A program made the translations under genes and the position numbers. Of a stretch of DNA of 64,000 bases, positions 1-10,467 are shown one piece after another. The stretch's first letter is position 1; each line of letters starts with the position of its first letter. This stretch comes from Bacillota bacterium. Lineage in GTDB: Bacteria > Bacillota > Limnochordia > Darwinibacteriales > JAAYFS01. The notes beneath the pieces are model-generated. The model ran no database searches. It was given only the letters and a program-made list of their open reading frames with translations, and was not told the DNA's origin. The DNA is taken from assembly GCA_012728115.1 (NCBI GenBank), contig JAAYFS010000062.1, positions 1 through 64,000 on the forward strand, read 5' to 3'.

Positions 1-154
1 AAAGGGGGTTCAAGCTTAGCTAAAACTATCTCCTTGTTATGGATAATACATATTTATCGTCTGCACTAAGAATGAATCTTACCCATGGTGTGTGAAGTTT
101 TATTTGCTCTAATCAGATAGCAAGGGTTTTTAAATTGATAACTGGAGGGTTAAT

Positions 155-592
155 ATGAAAACTGAATTTTTAATGCGAATAACCTTGTTGATGTTAGTTG
201 CAATTATAGCCACTGGTTGTATAGGCGGATCTTCTAATTCAGACGAACAGAAAATAAACGATATTTTGGATCAATACGAGCAGGCAACAAAAGCTAAGGA
301 CGCCAAGTTAATTGCCAGTTTGGCCACCTATCCTATCTATATTGCCAACGAGTATGTGACATCTGAAACTAAAGCAGCCGAAAGATTGGCCGCAAACTTT
401 AGATTCATCGACAGGTTTGAACAGTTTGAAATTACTGACCGAGAGATTAGTATCCAGAAAAATGAAGCGGTTGCCACGTTTACCGTAAAGTCTGCAACGA
501 CATCGCGCTTTGGTCCTCCTTCCTCAGAGGAACGCCAACAAACCATACGGTTTCGCAAAGTAGGAAAGACATGGAAGATAACTAAGTTTTAA
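155..592 (+). CDS. putative lipoprotein, NTF2/DUF4440-like fold possible
   Basis: ORF with signal peptide and lipobox-like ATGC; GGAGGG-type RBS upstream of the ATG. Confidence 0.7.
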   Translation: MKTEFLMRITLLMLVAIIATGCIGGSSNSDEQKINDILDQYEQATKAKDAKLIASLATYPIYIANEYVTSETKAAERLAANFRFIDRFEQFEITDREISIQKNEAVATFTVKSATTSRFGPPSSEERQQTIRFRKVGKTWKITKF

Positions 593-660
593 AAGGTAGT
601 AAATTTCCCTTTTAATTAGCATCAACTTTGTTAACTAGAACATTAAAACCGCTTTTTCTT

Positions 661-688
661 ATGAGTTCGATATTTCTATCGAGCTCAT
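661..688. other. inverted repeat (12-bp arms, one mismatch), possible weak terminator or operator
   Basis: ATGAGTTCGATA-TTTC-TATCGAGCTCAT followed by TTGTTTTGAT. Confidence 0.45.
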
Positions 689-786
689 TTGTTTTGATAT
701 AAAACATAGCTTAACATTAAAAGAGGATTCCCCTGTGTCAACCCCGAATTATCTGTGGGATATTTTTATGAAAAGGAGAAATTTAA

Positions 787-1323
787 ATGTCAGAAACAAA
801 AGAACTCGTCACTGAAGCATTGAGCGATATAGCAGCATACTTACCCAAACTTCCATCTATCATTATCGTTCTTGGCTTAGGGGTTTTTGTGATCCGTTTT
901 CTTCAAAAAGCAGTGGTTCGTCTATTACGCCGCCTACGACTCGATGATACTTTAATTAGCTTTGTAAATGCCTTTTTAACCTTTGCCTGTTGGGTTTTTC
1001 TGATCTCAATCGTATTTTCTATTCTCGGTTTCCCACAAATCAGCGTTGCCTTCTCTGGTAGTATTGCCTTAATTCTGGTTGGTGTAGCCTCTAACGCTAA
1101 TAGTATGATCCAAGACCTTTTAGCTGGGATCTTCTTGATTGCGGATCCCGATTTTAAAATTGGCTCCTATGTGAAAGTAAATAACATTGCTGGAAGAGTA
1201 GTTAAGCTAGACATCAAAAAAACCAAGATTATGGATGACGAAGGTAATGTACACGTGATTTCTTATAAAGTATTTGATTCCTCAGTTTATACAATTGAAA
1301 CTAATGGCGAACATGAAGAGTAA
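787..1323 (+). CDS. small MscS-family mechanosensitive channel-like membrane protein
   Basis: Hydrophobic helices followed by a beta-like MscS segment (FKIGSYVKVNNIAGRVVKLDIKKTKIMDDEGN); RBS AAAAGGAG. Confidence 0.8.
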   Translation: MSETKELVTEALSDIAAYLPKLPSIIIVLGLGVFVIRFLQKAVVRLLRRLRLDDTLISFVNAFLTFACWVFLISIVFSILGFPQISVAFSGSIALILVGVASNANSMIQDLLAGIFLIADPDFKIGSYVKVNNIAGRVVKLDIKKTKIMDDEGNVHVISYKVFDSSVYTIETNGEHEE

Positions 1324-1357
1324 TTTATTAAAATGGATTACGATTTTTGAGATAAAA

Positions 1358-1392
1358 CAAAAAACGAGCGATCATCGACCGCTCGCTTTTTG
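1358..1392. terminator. bidirectional rho-independent terminator between convergent genes
   Basis: A-tract, CGAGCG ... CGCTCG hairpin, T-tract. Confidence 0.75.
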
Positions 1393-1398
1393 TTTGCT

Positions 1399-3402
1399 TT
1401 AAATCTTTCCGATTAAGTAGCTTGGCTCGCCGTTTCTTAAAAATACAGGAATTATCTCCAACGGAGCTTCAACGTTCACCCATTGCCCACCTTCAAACAC
1501 CTTACCATCATGCATTGATGTCCAACTTACTCCCGCAGGTAAGTAAACCTTTCGCATTGTCGCATCTTCGTAAACAATCGGTGCAACTAAAATATCACTT
1601 CCGTACATGTATTGATCTTTAAGATCCCAAGAAATTGGATCTTCAGGAAATTCATAAAACATCGTCCGCATCACTGGCGTTCCTTCTTCATGAGCTTCCT
1701 TCATTAGTTTGCGAGTATATGGGCGAAGAGCTTCCCTGAGATGTAAGTATTTCACCAAAATATCGTATACCTCTTCCCCATAACTCCATACTTCATTATC
1801 TGAACCAGTAAACAATGCTGGAGATCCATCCTTTTTATAAAGGAAGGTAGCTGGCGACCGATCACCATGCAGACGCATCACTGGACAAAATGTCCCGTAT
1901 TGGAACCATCTAACTAAGAGTTTTCGGAAAGACTCATTTTGCGGATTCCCACCTAAAAAACCACCTATATCAGTTGTCCACCAAGGAATACCGCTAAGGC
2001 CCATATTGAGGCCAGCACAGATCTGCTTGCGGAAATCTTCGTATGTCGAGTGAACATCCCCTGACCAAACTAACGCACCATAGCGTTGACTTCCTGCCCA
2101 TGCACATCGTACTAAGTTGACGATATTTTTTTGACCTTCTTTTTTCATCCCGTCATAGAAACCCTTACTAAAAAGTTGAGGAAAGATATTCCCCACCTGG
2201 AGGTTTGGTCCAAGGTAATAACGATAGTTATCAAAATCATAAACTCCATACTCTGGTTCTGCTTCATCCAACCAGAATATTTTTATACCATAATCATAGT
2301 AGTTCTTTTTACATTTCTCCCACACATACTCCCTAGCTTCTGGATTGGTGGCGTCATAGAAAACACTATCACCGCCAAATTGCATCGAGATATTAACTCC
2401 TTTTTCAGCTCTGACCAGAAGACCTCTTTCTAACATTTCCTCATAATTTTCACTATTTAAGCCGATCTGCGGCCAAATAGATACCATTAATTCGATTCCC
2501 ATTGATTTAAGTTCATCGACCATCGCTTGTGGATCAGGAAAGAATTCTTCATCAAAGCGATAGTCTCCTAAAGCTGTCCAATGGAAGAAATCAACAACGA
2601 TTACGTCGATCGGTAGATTTCTTCGCTTATATTCTCTAGCTACCTCCAGAAGTTGTTCTTGATTGTAGTATCTTAATTTGCACTGCCAGAATCCCAAACC
2701 GTATTCAGGCATCATGGGCACTTTACCCGTTACGTTAGCATATGCCTCAACGATCTCTGCAGGGGTGTCACCCGCGGTAATCCAATAATCAAGCTGTTTT
2801 GTGCTGGCTGCGTACCACTCGGTAATATTATTACTAAAACTAGCCTTTCCGATCGCTGGATTATGCCATAAGAATCCATATCCTAAGCTTGATAGCACGA
2901 ACGGAATACTCGCTTGGGAATTACGATGAGCTAATTCGAACGTACATCCTTTAATGTCTAAAAACTCTTGTTGATACTGCCCCATTCCATAGAGCTTTTC
3001 GGGATTATTGGCCTCAAAAGACATCGTTAATTGATAATCTCCACCGATGATCGGTTTAAAATGACGAGCATGAAGATTTAATGCTCCACCAGAATCGATC
3101 TCTCTTAACAACAATTTACCTTTTTGGTTGTAAAAACTAATACGGCAGTTGCGATTCCAAGTATTAGGAACAAACTCAGCCATTATTTTCCCGTTTCTAA
3201 TCGTTGCACGATTTTTCTCGATCTTGATTTCGGTTTGGCATTCTTTCTGTGGAAGCAAAGCCCACAGTGTATCATCGATGGTATGTAAGAATGTTGAACG
3301 AACTCGTAAGCTGTTTTCTCCCCAGGGCTCAACAATCATTTGTTCACCCTTATTCCGCCAAAGAAGCCTATTACCATCTTGTTTAAATAACCCGATACCC
3401 AA
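1399..3402 (-). CDS. glycoside hydrolase family 31 (alpha-xylosidase/alpha-glucosidase-like)
   Basis: GH31 signatures KIFWLDEAEPE, WWTTDIGGF, RLHGDRSP. Confidence 0.93.
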   Translation of the reverse strand: MGIGLFKQDGNRLLWRNKGEQMIVEPWGENSLRVRSTFLHTIDDTLWALLPQKECQTEIKIEKNRATIRNGKIMAEFVPNTWNRNCRISFYNQKGKLLLREIDSGGALNLHARHFKPIIGGDYQLTMSFEANNPEKLYGMGQYQQEFLDIKGCTFELAHRNSQASIPFVLSSLGYGFLWHNPAIGKASFSNNITEWYAASTKQLDYWITAGDTPAEIVEAYANVTGKVPMMPEYGLGFWQCKLRYYNQEQLLEVAREYKRRNLPIDVIVVDFFHWTALGDYRFDEEFFPDPQAMVDELKSMGIELMVSIWPQIGLNSENYEEMLERGLLVRAEKGVNISMQFGGDSVFYDATNPEAREYVWEKCKKNYYDYGIKIFWLDEAEPEYGVYDFDNYRYYLGPNLQVGNIFPQLFSKGFYDGMKKEGQKNIVNLVRCAWAGSQRYGALVWSGDVHSTYEDFRKQICAGLNMGLSGIPWWTTDIGGFLGGNPQNESFRKLLVRWFQYGTFCPVMRLHGDRSPATFLYKKDGSPALFTGSDNEVWSYGEEVYDILVKYLHLREALRPYTRKLMKEAHEEGTPVMRTMFYEFPEDPISWDLKDQYMYGSDILVAPIVYEDATMRKVYLPAGVSWTSMHDGKVFEGGQWVNVEAPLEIIPVFLRNGEPSYLIGKI

Positions 3403-3445
3403 TTCTATCTCCTCCCTGCGGTAGACTTACCTAAATTATTCTTCG

Positions 3446-4159
3446 TTACCGATCGTTTTCCTTGAAAGCCCCCATAATCGTTGGAAATATGTTCCATGGC
3501 TTAATATTCTGCGGATAACATTTAAAAGTCAGATGGCTTTTCAGTGTTGGATGATTAAACGATAATTTATATGCCCAAAGCGCCAATTGAAATTGGCTAT
3601 CTTGGGGGATGTTACTATATAAGCGATCACCCAACAAAGAATGTCCAATTGTCGCAAACTGTACTCGCACCTGGTGCGATCGACCCGTTATTAAATTAAC
3701 TCTTACTAAGCTAAACTGATTGTTAACCTCGTTGGTTACACCAAGAAGTTCGTATGTCAGGATAGCCTCCTTTCCTTCTTTTTTACCAACTGCTTTTACC
3801 TTCAATGATTTTGGATCTTTTTTTAAATAATGAACTAAGCGACCCTTCTCTTGCTCTAAAATCCCGCGAACAATTGCTAAATAACCTCTTTCTATTTGAT
3901 GATTCCTCAGCTGCTCTCCTAACCTTTTTGCCGCTTTGCTCGTTTTAGCAAACACCATTACTCCCCCAACGGGGCGATCCAGACGATGAACTAACCCAAG
4001 GTATACATTACCAGGCTTATCGTAACGTACCTTAATATCTTGTTTAAGAATACTTAAAAGATCAAGATCCCCTGTTCGATCTCCTTGTGATAAAACATTC
4101 GGGGGCTTTTCTACTACCAGAATATGATTGTCTTCTGCCAAAATTCGAATATGTGTCAT
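3446..4159 (-). CDS. RluA-family pseudouridine synthase
   Basis: VHRLDRPVGGVMVFAKTSKAAKRL motif and C-terminal LITGRSHQVRVQFA. Confidence 0.93.
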   Translation of the reverse strand: MTHIRILAEDNHILVVEKPPNVLSQGDRTGDLDLLSILKQDIKVRYDKPGNVYLGLVHRLDRPVGGVMVFAKTSKAAKRLGEQLRNHQIERGYLAIVRGILEQEKGRLVHYLKKDPKSLKVKAVGKKEGKEAILTYELLGVTNEVNNQFSLVRVNLITGRSHQVRVQFATIGHSLLGDRLYSNIPQDSQFQLALWAYKLSFNHPTLKSHLTFKCYPQNIKPWNIFPTIMGAFKENDR

Positions 4160-4286
4160 TCAAGCGCCTCCCATATAATACCTGTTAACGTTTTGGACAC
4201 TCGTCATACTGACTCCTGCCTTGAATTTGTCAATTCTTTAATATATACTGACGAAGGATGCAAACCTTTGAAAAGAGGTGAGAACC

Positions 4287-6161
4287 ATTATTGAACTAGC
4301 TTTAAACAAAGTAAAAAAATTCTATGGAGCCGACCTGGTACTTAACGATATCAGCTTTACTGTTAATCAAGGTGAGAAAGTCGGAATAGTTGGCGACAAT
4401 GGCTCTGGTAAAACCACTATTTTCAAAGGGATTACTGATTTCGAACCGATCGATGATGGCACGATTACTTTCCGAAAAAGTGCGATAGTTGGATATCTCG
4501 ATCAAATTCCTCAGTATCCAGAACATTTTACCGTTAAAAGTGTCTTACAAGAAGCATTTCAAGAGATCTATCAATTACAAGATTCTTTAACCAAATTGGA
4601 ACACGCTATGCAATCATTAACTGGGCAAGACTTAGAGCGCGCCATTAAGCAATATGGAGCTCTTCAACAAGAATTTGAGTTACAGGGTGGCTACGAACTT
4701 ACTGAGAAATTCGGTAGAGTTATAACTGGTTTAAAAATTTCCGAAGATATGCTTAACCAACCCTTTGGCACTCTAAGTGGCGGAGAAAAGACCAAAGTCG
4801 TGCTTGGACAAATTCTTTTACGCAATCCAGATATTCTTTTACTTGATGAACCCTCAAATCATTTGGATCTTGAATCGATCGAATGGCTGGAATCATATTT
4901 ACGCGATTATCAGGGTACTGTTCTCATTATCTCCCACGATCGTTATTTTTTAGACAAAGTGGTAACTAAAATTATTGAAGTCGAAGATGGCGAAGCCACC
5001 ACTTTCAAAGGTAATTACTCAAGATATTTTGAAGAAAAAGAACGTCAATTATTATTGGAGTTTGCCACTTATCAAGATCAGCAAGCAAAAATAAAGGCGA
5101 TGGAAGAAGCGATCCAAAGATACAAAATTTGGGGTACAGCAAAATATCACAAAAAGGCAGCTAGCGTCCAAAAACGATTGGATAAGATCGTAAGAATGGA
5201 ACGACCCGTGCTGGAAAAACAAAAAATGGAACTTAAGTTTGCCCAGACGGATCGTAGCGGTGATCTTGTGGTAGTTAGCGAAAAACTTAGTAAGCACTAT
5301 GGTGAAAGAGTTATTCTTTCAGATATCGATTTTAACTTGCGTTTTCGAGAACGGGTAGCCATCGTTGGAAAAAATGGAAGTGGTAAATCAACATTTCTTA
5401 AATGTATCTTAGGTTTAGAAAAACCGACTACTGGCACGGTTAGAATTGGCGCTCGCGTTGATGTTGGTTATCTACCACAAGATTGTGTTTTCCCAAATCC
5501 ACAGTTAACCGTATTGCAATGGTTAAGAGAACGGTTTCGAATGAGTGAACCAGAAGCTCGAAGCCGTCTGAGTCGCTTCTTGTTTTTTGGCGAAGACGTG
5601 GAAAAAAGAATAAACATGCTCTCTGGCGGTGAGCGCAGTAGATTAAAATTGTGCGAGCTAATGGAAGAGGAACCAAACTTGCTTATTCTCGACGAACCGA
5701 CGAATCATCTGGATATTTCTTCGATCGAGGTATTAGAGGATGCTTTGTTGGATTTTCCTGGTACCATCCTCTTCGTTTCTCACGTTCGATACTTTATAAA
5801 TAAAATAGCTCAGAAAGTAATAGAGCTCGAAAATGGTGACATAACAGAATATCTTGGCAACTACGATTACTATCGTCAGAAAAAAGCTGAACTGATTGTG
5901 GAGATAGCCCCGCCCATTAAAGAAAGAAAGCCGCGCAAAACCGATACTGCCAAAAGAAAAGAGACTACTCTTTTTAAGCAGTTAGAGGAAGAAATCCTCA
6001 TTATTGAAGAAAAGATTAAAGGACTTGATGAACAAATGATTGCTGCGGTTAATGATTATAAAAAACTTGTCGAGCTGTCTCACCAAAGAGATGATTATTC
6101 TAAACGACTTGAAGAACTTTACGAAAAGTGGGCTGAAGCTGATCCAACGGCTAACGATTAA
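4287..6161 (+). CDS. ABC-F family ATP-binding protein (two NBDs)
   Basis: Two Walker A motifs (GDNGSGKTT, GKNGSGKST), two signature motifs (LSGGEKTK, LSGGERSR), C-terminal coiled coil. Track ORF starts at GTG 4278, but the RBS position favours ATT 4287. Confidence 0.93.
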   Translation: MIELALNKVKKFYGADLVLNDISFTVNQGEKVGIVGDNGSGKTTIFKGITDFEPIDDGTITFRKSAIVGYLDQIPQYPEHFTVKSVLQEAFQEIYQLQDSLTKLEHAMQSLTGQDLERAIKQYGALQQEFELQGGYELTEKFGRVITGLKISEDMLNQPFGTLSGGEKTKVVLGQILLRNPDILLLDEPSNHLDLESIEWLESYLRDYQGTVLIISHDRYFLDKVVTKIIEVEDGEATTFKGNYSRYFEEKERQLLLEFATYQDQQAKIKAMEEAIQRYKIWGTAKYHKKAASVQKRLDKIVRMERPVLEKQKMELKFAQTDRSGDLVVVSEKLSKHYGERVILSDIDFNLRFRERVAIVGKNGSGKSTFLKCILGLEKPTTGTVRIGARVDVGYLPQDCVFPNPQLTVLQWLRERFRMSEPEARSRLSRFLFFGEDVEKRINMLSGGERSRLKLCELMEEEPNLLILDEPTNHLDISSIEVLEDALLDFPGTILFVSHVRYFINKIAQKVIELENGDITEYLGNYDYYRQKKAELIVEIAPPIKERKPRKTDTAKRKETTLFKQLEEEILIIEEKIKGLDEQMIAAVNDYKKLVELSHQRDDYSKRLEELYEKWAEADPTAND

Positions 6162-6168
6162 ACAATTT

Positions 6169-6197
6169 AGAGGCTGTGACAAAAACTCACAGCCTCT
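6169..6197 (+). terminator. hairpin downstream of the ABC-F gene
   Basis: Perfect 11-bp inverted repeat AGAGGCTGTGA / TCACAGCCTCT; poor T-tract. Confidence 0.6.
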
Positions 6198-6222
6198 AAC
6201 CATTTTATGCTCCTCGTATTCT

Positions 6223-6426
6223 TTACATTTCATCGAGTAGAGATAAACACTTATCTACTATGTTATTAATATGTTCTACATAAGAGATAATCTTACTTAA
6301 CATTTCTGTATTTCCATTTACCTGTACCAAGTGTGATGTAGCTGCAATAACGGATAAATAGTTTTTGGCCTTATCGATCAACAATTCCCTAATTTCTAGA
6401 TCAACCTTTTGTCTACAGGTTGTCAC
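6223..6426 (-). CDS. hypothetical small helical protein
   Basis: 67-aa ORF with GTG start; amphipathic helical composition; weakly supported start. Confidence 0.35.
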   Translation of the reverse strand: MTTCRQKVDLEIRELLIDKAKNYLSVIAATSHLVQVNGNTEMLSKIISYVEHINNIVDKCLSLLDEM

Positions 6427-6527
6427 AATCGCTCAATCCCGCCCTCCACTTTTTGGTAATGGTTATTCTTGTGATTAAAGTATAAAGTATATCTATGTTT
6501 CTATTTTTTGTCAATAAAAATATATAG

Positions 6528-6572
6528 AGTACAAAAAGATAGGCATATTGATATTCCCCAATCAATATGCCT
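6528..6572 (-). terminator. rho-independent terminator of the 6662-8575 gene
   Basis: Minus strand: AGGCATATTGAT-TGGGGAAT-ATCAATATGCCT (perfect 12-bp arms) then ATCTTTTTGT. Confidence 0.75.
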
Positions 6573-6661
6573 GTAAACCTATAGCTATACTCTTTTTGAA
6601 CCACCTAAACCAACTTGTGCTCTATAAAGATCAGTATTACCTCTTGTTCTAGTGATGCCTA

Positions 6662-8575
6662 TTAAAGGATCTTAAAACTTCCCTCGAACACTACCGTATT
6701 TTCTGGAGTTTCTAGATAATCGGTTGCTCTAATTTGATAGGTGTTTTGAGACGCATCTTCAATCACCCAACTATAGAAGAACGAACCCCAAGTATCCGTC
6801 GAGTTTGTAACCTCCATCCGTTTCCAACCATCGCCGTAGTTAATTTCGACAATACCAGGATGAGGGATACCATCTAAATAATCTACTCGCACATTGATCG
6901 TTTGTTCCGAACCCAAAAAGACCATTGGTTGAGCAAAGGGACGATTGATTCGCTTAACCCATGCTTGATCCACTGGGATGGCTTGACGATATACAACTAG
7001 TTCATCAATCTCACCCACAAAATAGCCTTCTTCTACTCCTCTTCCGAGATATTTTACCTTATTCAACTCCACTGGTAGATCGAGTTCTACGCTACCAACA
7101 ACTTCATTATTCTTAAACAAAGAGACCTTTCCATTCGATACGGATACGATCAATCGCACTAATTCATCAACTGGTAGGGAGTCCTCAGCGGTTATGGTAA
7201 CTAACTCTCCAGCTACAACTATTCCTAATTCTAATTTTCCTTCTTTGTTCGCTGGTGTTACATATAAATGGTTAGCTTGGTCTTCTCCTAGTGTTAATAA
7301 TCGCTGACCATTATCTCCGCCATACCATTTCAGCGTAATTAAAATAGTCATATTCGAAATATCCAAACCTTCGACACCGAAGGCTAAATATTGATTATCA
7401 CCGTTAAAGACCACTCGATGTACTTCTTCTTCGACAACAAAACTAGGAGCGCCATAAATGATACCATAGTTAAGTCCATCATCTGCTTTTAGTAAAACAT
7501 TTAGTAATAGGTCATCTTCATTAAAATTCCAATGAGCTATTCTGCTAATAGGTTTTAAAACAACGTTTCTAGGTAGATCTGGAATCTCCAGTTCCAACGG
7601 TTGCTCAAGATTTAATGGATAGAAAAGCTTTGATAATAGTTCATAAACGCGTGGATCATATTCTTTTAATTTGTCTCTCGTATTCACATGGTTATGAACG
7701 CCATCAGGTTGCCCCGTTCTACTTCTTCTATTTACATTGAACCAGGACTGAACTACTTCAGCAAAGTATTCATGGGAATTCTCCATCGCGTATGTATTGG
7801 CCCATAATCCTTCCTCTTTAGCTAATGCATAACAAGCCTCGATTTCCCTCCAAATTTGCCGATCGCCACGTTCAATTCCTGCTAAATGAATATTATGAGC
7901 AAACTCATGCACCGTAATATCTTCATCATAATATGGATCACCTGGCAAGTGTAGCAAGTTTTCTTCACCACTTGAACTTTCCCTACCGCCTAAACCTCTT
8001 GTCCAATTGATATCATCGCCAAGATGAGAATATTCGGGCATATCGGTGGTTACCTGATGCCTTCCAATAATCGAGTGCTGGGAACGTTGATCTAGCATTG
8101 CTTGATAAATATTGGGGTAATCAACTATAATCTTTGCCATCATCGCGTTAATAATTTTATAGGCCTCTATCAGTGCCGCATCATCTACTACCGATGATGA
8201 AATGATTGGGATTCCTGAAGCCAAGATAAACTTTTCATAGAATGGGTCAAGCCCGTATCTTTCTGGAGGTGGAATAACGAGAATGGTCCGGTGAACTAGA
8301 TCGTATAATTGGTCAGTTAGTTCCACGATTTCTGCGCTGTTAATCTCCTTAAGGTTAATAATTCTTTCATGCAAAATATTTTCCATCTTTCGGTATTCCT
8401 GAATATATTCATTTTCACCTTTCTCGACTACCGCTTGGTAATACGCTTGAAAATCCGCTAACATATCTTCGAAATCAGAAATAACCAATGGTAGTTTTTC
8501 AGTAGCATTAACAGTATTTAATCCGAAGATCAAAATCAACAAAAGAACCAGAGTACTAGAAATGATTCGTTTCAT
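6662..8575 (-). CDS. secreted zincin-like metallopeptidase with LamG/concanavalin-like domain
   Basis: Signal peptide; HEFAHNIH (HExxH) and downstream ENSHEYFAEVVQSWF; C-terminal LamG-like region (NGKVSLFKNNEVVGSVEL...GEIDELVVYRQAI). Confidence 0.75.
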   Translation of the reverse strand: MKRIISSTLVLLLILIFGLNTVNATEKLPLVISDFEDMLADFQAYYQAVVEKGENEYIQEYRKMENILHERIINLKEINSAEIVELTDQLYDLVHRTILVIPPPERYGLDPFYEKFILASGIPIISSSVVDDAALIEAYKIINAMMAKIIVDYPNIYQAMLDQRSQHSIIGRHQVTTDMPEYSHLGDDINWTRGLGGRESSSGEENLLHLPGDPYYDEDITVHEFAHNIHLAGIERGDRQIWREIEACYALAKEEGLWANTYAMENSHEYFAEVVQSWFNVNRRSRTGQPDGVHNHVNTRDKLKEYDPRVYELLSKLFYPLNLEQPLELEIPDLPRNVVLKPISRIAHWNFNEDDLLLNVLLKADDGLNYGIIYGAPSFVVEEEVHRVVFNGDNQYLAFGVEGLDISNMTILITLKWYGGDNGQRLLTLGEDQANHLYVTPANKEGKLELGIVVAGELVTITAEDSLPVDELVRLIVSVSNGKVSLFKNNEVVGSVELDLPVELNKVKYLGRGVEEGYFVGEIDELVVYRQAIPVDQAWVKRINRPFAQPMVFLGSEQTINVRVDYLDGIPHPGIVEINYGDGWKRMEVTNSTDTWGSFFYSWVIEDASQNTYQIRATDYLETPENTVVFEGSFKIL

Positions 8576-8784
8576 TTTCGGCCCCCTTATTATGTATATA
8601 CATAAACCGCTAAACTGCTTTATGTGCGAAAATGCATCGCATAATGTAGTGCACGCTGTGCATTACAATAATTAACTCTACCCTCCTTTCTCTTCATCAT
8701 CCTTGCAAAACAGGAGTTTATTACTGTAGCAATCTCAAGTCCTCTACATAGTCTAAAACGAAGTTATATTAAGGAGGAAAACAA

Positions 8785-9072
8785 ATGTCTGATTGTCAAA
8801 CCTTTAATAATACTCAAATGGTCAGTGCTGTTCCGCCACCACCAGTCACCTGCTCAGGGGTGTATTACATTGTTCAATCTGGGGATAGTCTTTCAACAAT
8901 TGCAAGACGTTTCGTCCAAATGACTGTTCAAGATATCCTAGTCGCCAACCCACAAATTACTAATCCGAATATTATCTATGTAGGTCAAATAATATGCATA
9001 CCTCACAACGTTGCCTCTTTAGTAGACCATCCATCACTTCAAACCGCTCGACCAATCGGATGTAGTTGTTAA
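8785..9072 (+). CDS. LysM domain protein (SafA-like small spore/cell-wall protein)
   Basis: Single LysM repeat YYIVQSGDSLSTIARRF...NPNIIYVGQIICIP; strong RBS AAGGAGG. Confidence 0.85.
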   Translation: MSDCQTFNNTQMVSAVPPPPVTCSGVYYIVQSGDSLSTIARRFVQMTVQDILVANPQITNPNIIYVGQIICIPHNVASLVDHPSLQTARPIGCSC

Positions 9073-9079
9073 GTACCTT

Positions 9080-9100
9080 AAGAGTGCCGAAGGCACTCTT
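9080..9100 (+). terminator. rho-independent terminator of the LysM gene
   Basis: AAGAGTGCC-GAA-GGCACTCTT then TAATACTTT. Confidence 0.75.
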
Positions 9101-9123
9101 TAATACTTTAATGCTAATATTCA

Positions 9124-10125
9124 TTATATTAATGGGGGTTTTTCTTGATAAAACACCGTAACAGTCTTTCTTTCTAACTCTTTCTTTGCGGAATCAAAAG
9201 AAAATATTTTTTCATTTTTGTAATGAATCTTAATATTTAACTCTTTATCATCACTCATCGATTGATATGAACTACCTCGATAGTACTCAAAGAAATCGAT
9301 TGTTGGATTTAAAGAGTCTAATCCTTTATAAAAACTGGTAAGTGAAGAAACATCCATGGTTGTAGAATAAGTAATCAAAACTCCTTCGCTTAATCCTTTA
9401 TGGTGATATAGGCATAAGTTATCAACTCCAACAGGAACAAAGATTTGATATTTAGCCAACGCTGCCTCATCTACCATATTTTTTAACTTTGGAGCACCTT
9501 GCCGAAGTTTTGTGGCTTCAAGATTTTCTGAAAAATAGGTTTTGAAATTCTTGTTCAGATTTCTATTGAATGTCTCTACAAATTCCCGCATACATGCTTC
9601 AATCATCAAGTCATATCCTACATTTTGAGAAATCAAACCAGAGAACTTGACTTTGGTTTCCCCATAATGTTCCATATTCAATATTTGAGTTTGAACACCA
9701 GCTAATTGTGAATTAAAAGAAAAACTATTTACAGAATACTCAATTGTACCAGTCTTTACGAATGGAATCTTTGATAAATTCACATTCATATCTACAAGCA
9801 AAACCAAGTCAACGTGAGCGTTTAGGTGGTCAATCTTCTGTAACAGATAAACATCGTTATGCCCGCTTGCCACCAAATAATGTCTCAAGTACTGAGCAAG
9901 TTTTTCCTTGAGTCTTTGATCTACTTCTAGATTACTTACCATTATGCCGATTCGTTTGTTAAAGCCCTCAACCGAATCGTTATTTCCAGGAGTAGCAACA
10001 ACAGTGCTGTAATTTGAATCGAACTCAGTCTTCCCCAGCCAAAATCTCCCCGATTTAAACGCAACGGTAAAAGCAACGAGCACAATCAGAACAAGCAAAG
10101 TGACGATCGTTTTTCGCTCCTTCAT
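9124..10125 (-). CDS. hypothetical membrane-anchored protein
   Basis: 333-aa ORF, N-terminal TM helix, no motif recognised. Confidence 0.75.
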   Translation of the reverse strand: MKERKTIVTLLVLIVLVAFTVAFKSGRFWLGKTEFDSNYSTVVATPGNNDSVEGFNKRIGIMVSNLEVDQRLKEKLAQYLRHYLVASGHNDVYLLQKIDHLNAHVDLVLLVDMNVNLSKIPFVKTGTIEYSVNSFSFNSQLAGVQTQILNMEHYGETKVKFSGLISQNVGYDLMIEACMREFVETFNRNLNKNFKTYFSENLEATKLRQGAPKLKNMVDEAALAKYQIFVPVGVDNLCLYHHKGLSEGVLITYSTTMDVSSLTSFYKGLDSLNPTIDFFEYYRGSSYQSMSDDKELNIKIHYKNEKIFSFDSAKKELERKTVTVFYQEKPPLI

Positions 10126-10467
10126 AATTCTCCTCTCAATCCTCCACTTTTTAAGGTCCTTAGATAGTACTTCACCAAAACGAAGCTAGCTCCTTTTAAA
10201 CCAAAAAGGATGCTATATTTTATTAATAAATCAACCAATATGTTTTTATTATTACTTCGCTTAAACTCAACTAATTACCTGAAAATATTTATAATACATA
10301 TTTACTCTAAGTAGATGTGAAAATGCGCACATTAGAAGTGAAAATCTAAGGCAAGTTGCTTTAGCATCCTAAGTCTATTATAATAACAATGCGTCTACTA
10401 AACAACAGATTGCCTATTTTCTTTGCTTAATATAAAAACAAAAAGCAACGATTTAGGGGATACTTGA

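Noticed and set aside
6528-6572. MITE-like inverted repeat
   Set aside because: Perfect arms followed by a T-tract in the right place and direction for a terminator; no target-site duplication or second copy seen.
6588-6668. Protein-like minus-strand stretch DPLIGITRTRGNTDLYRAQVGLGGSKRV just after the metallopeptidase gene
   Set aside because: Only about 27 codons between two stops, no start codon or RBS, different frame from the upstream gene, which ends naturally. Could be chance; a homology search would decide.
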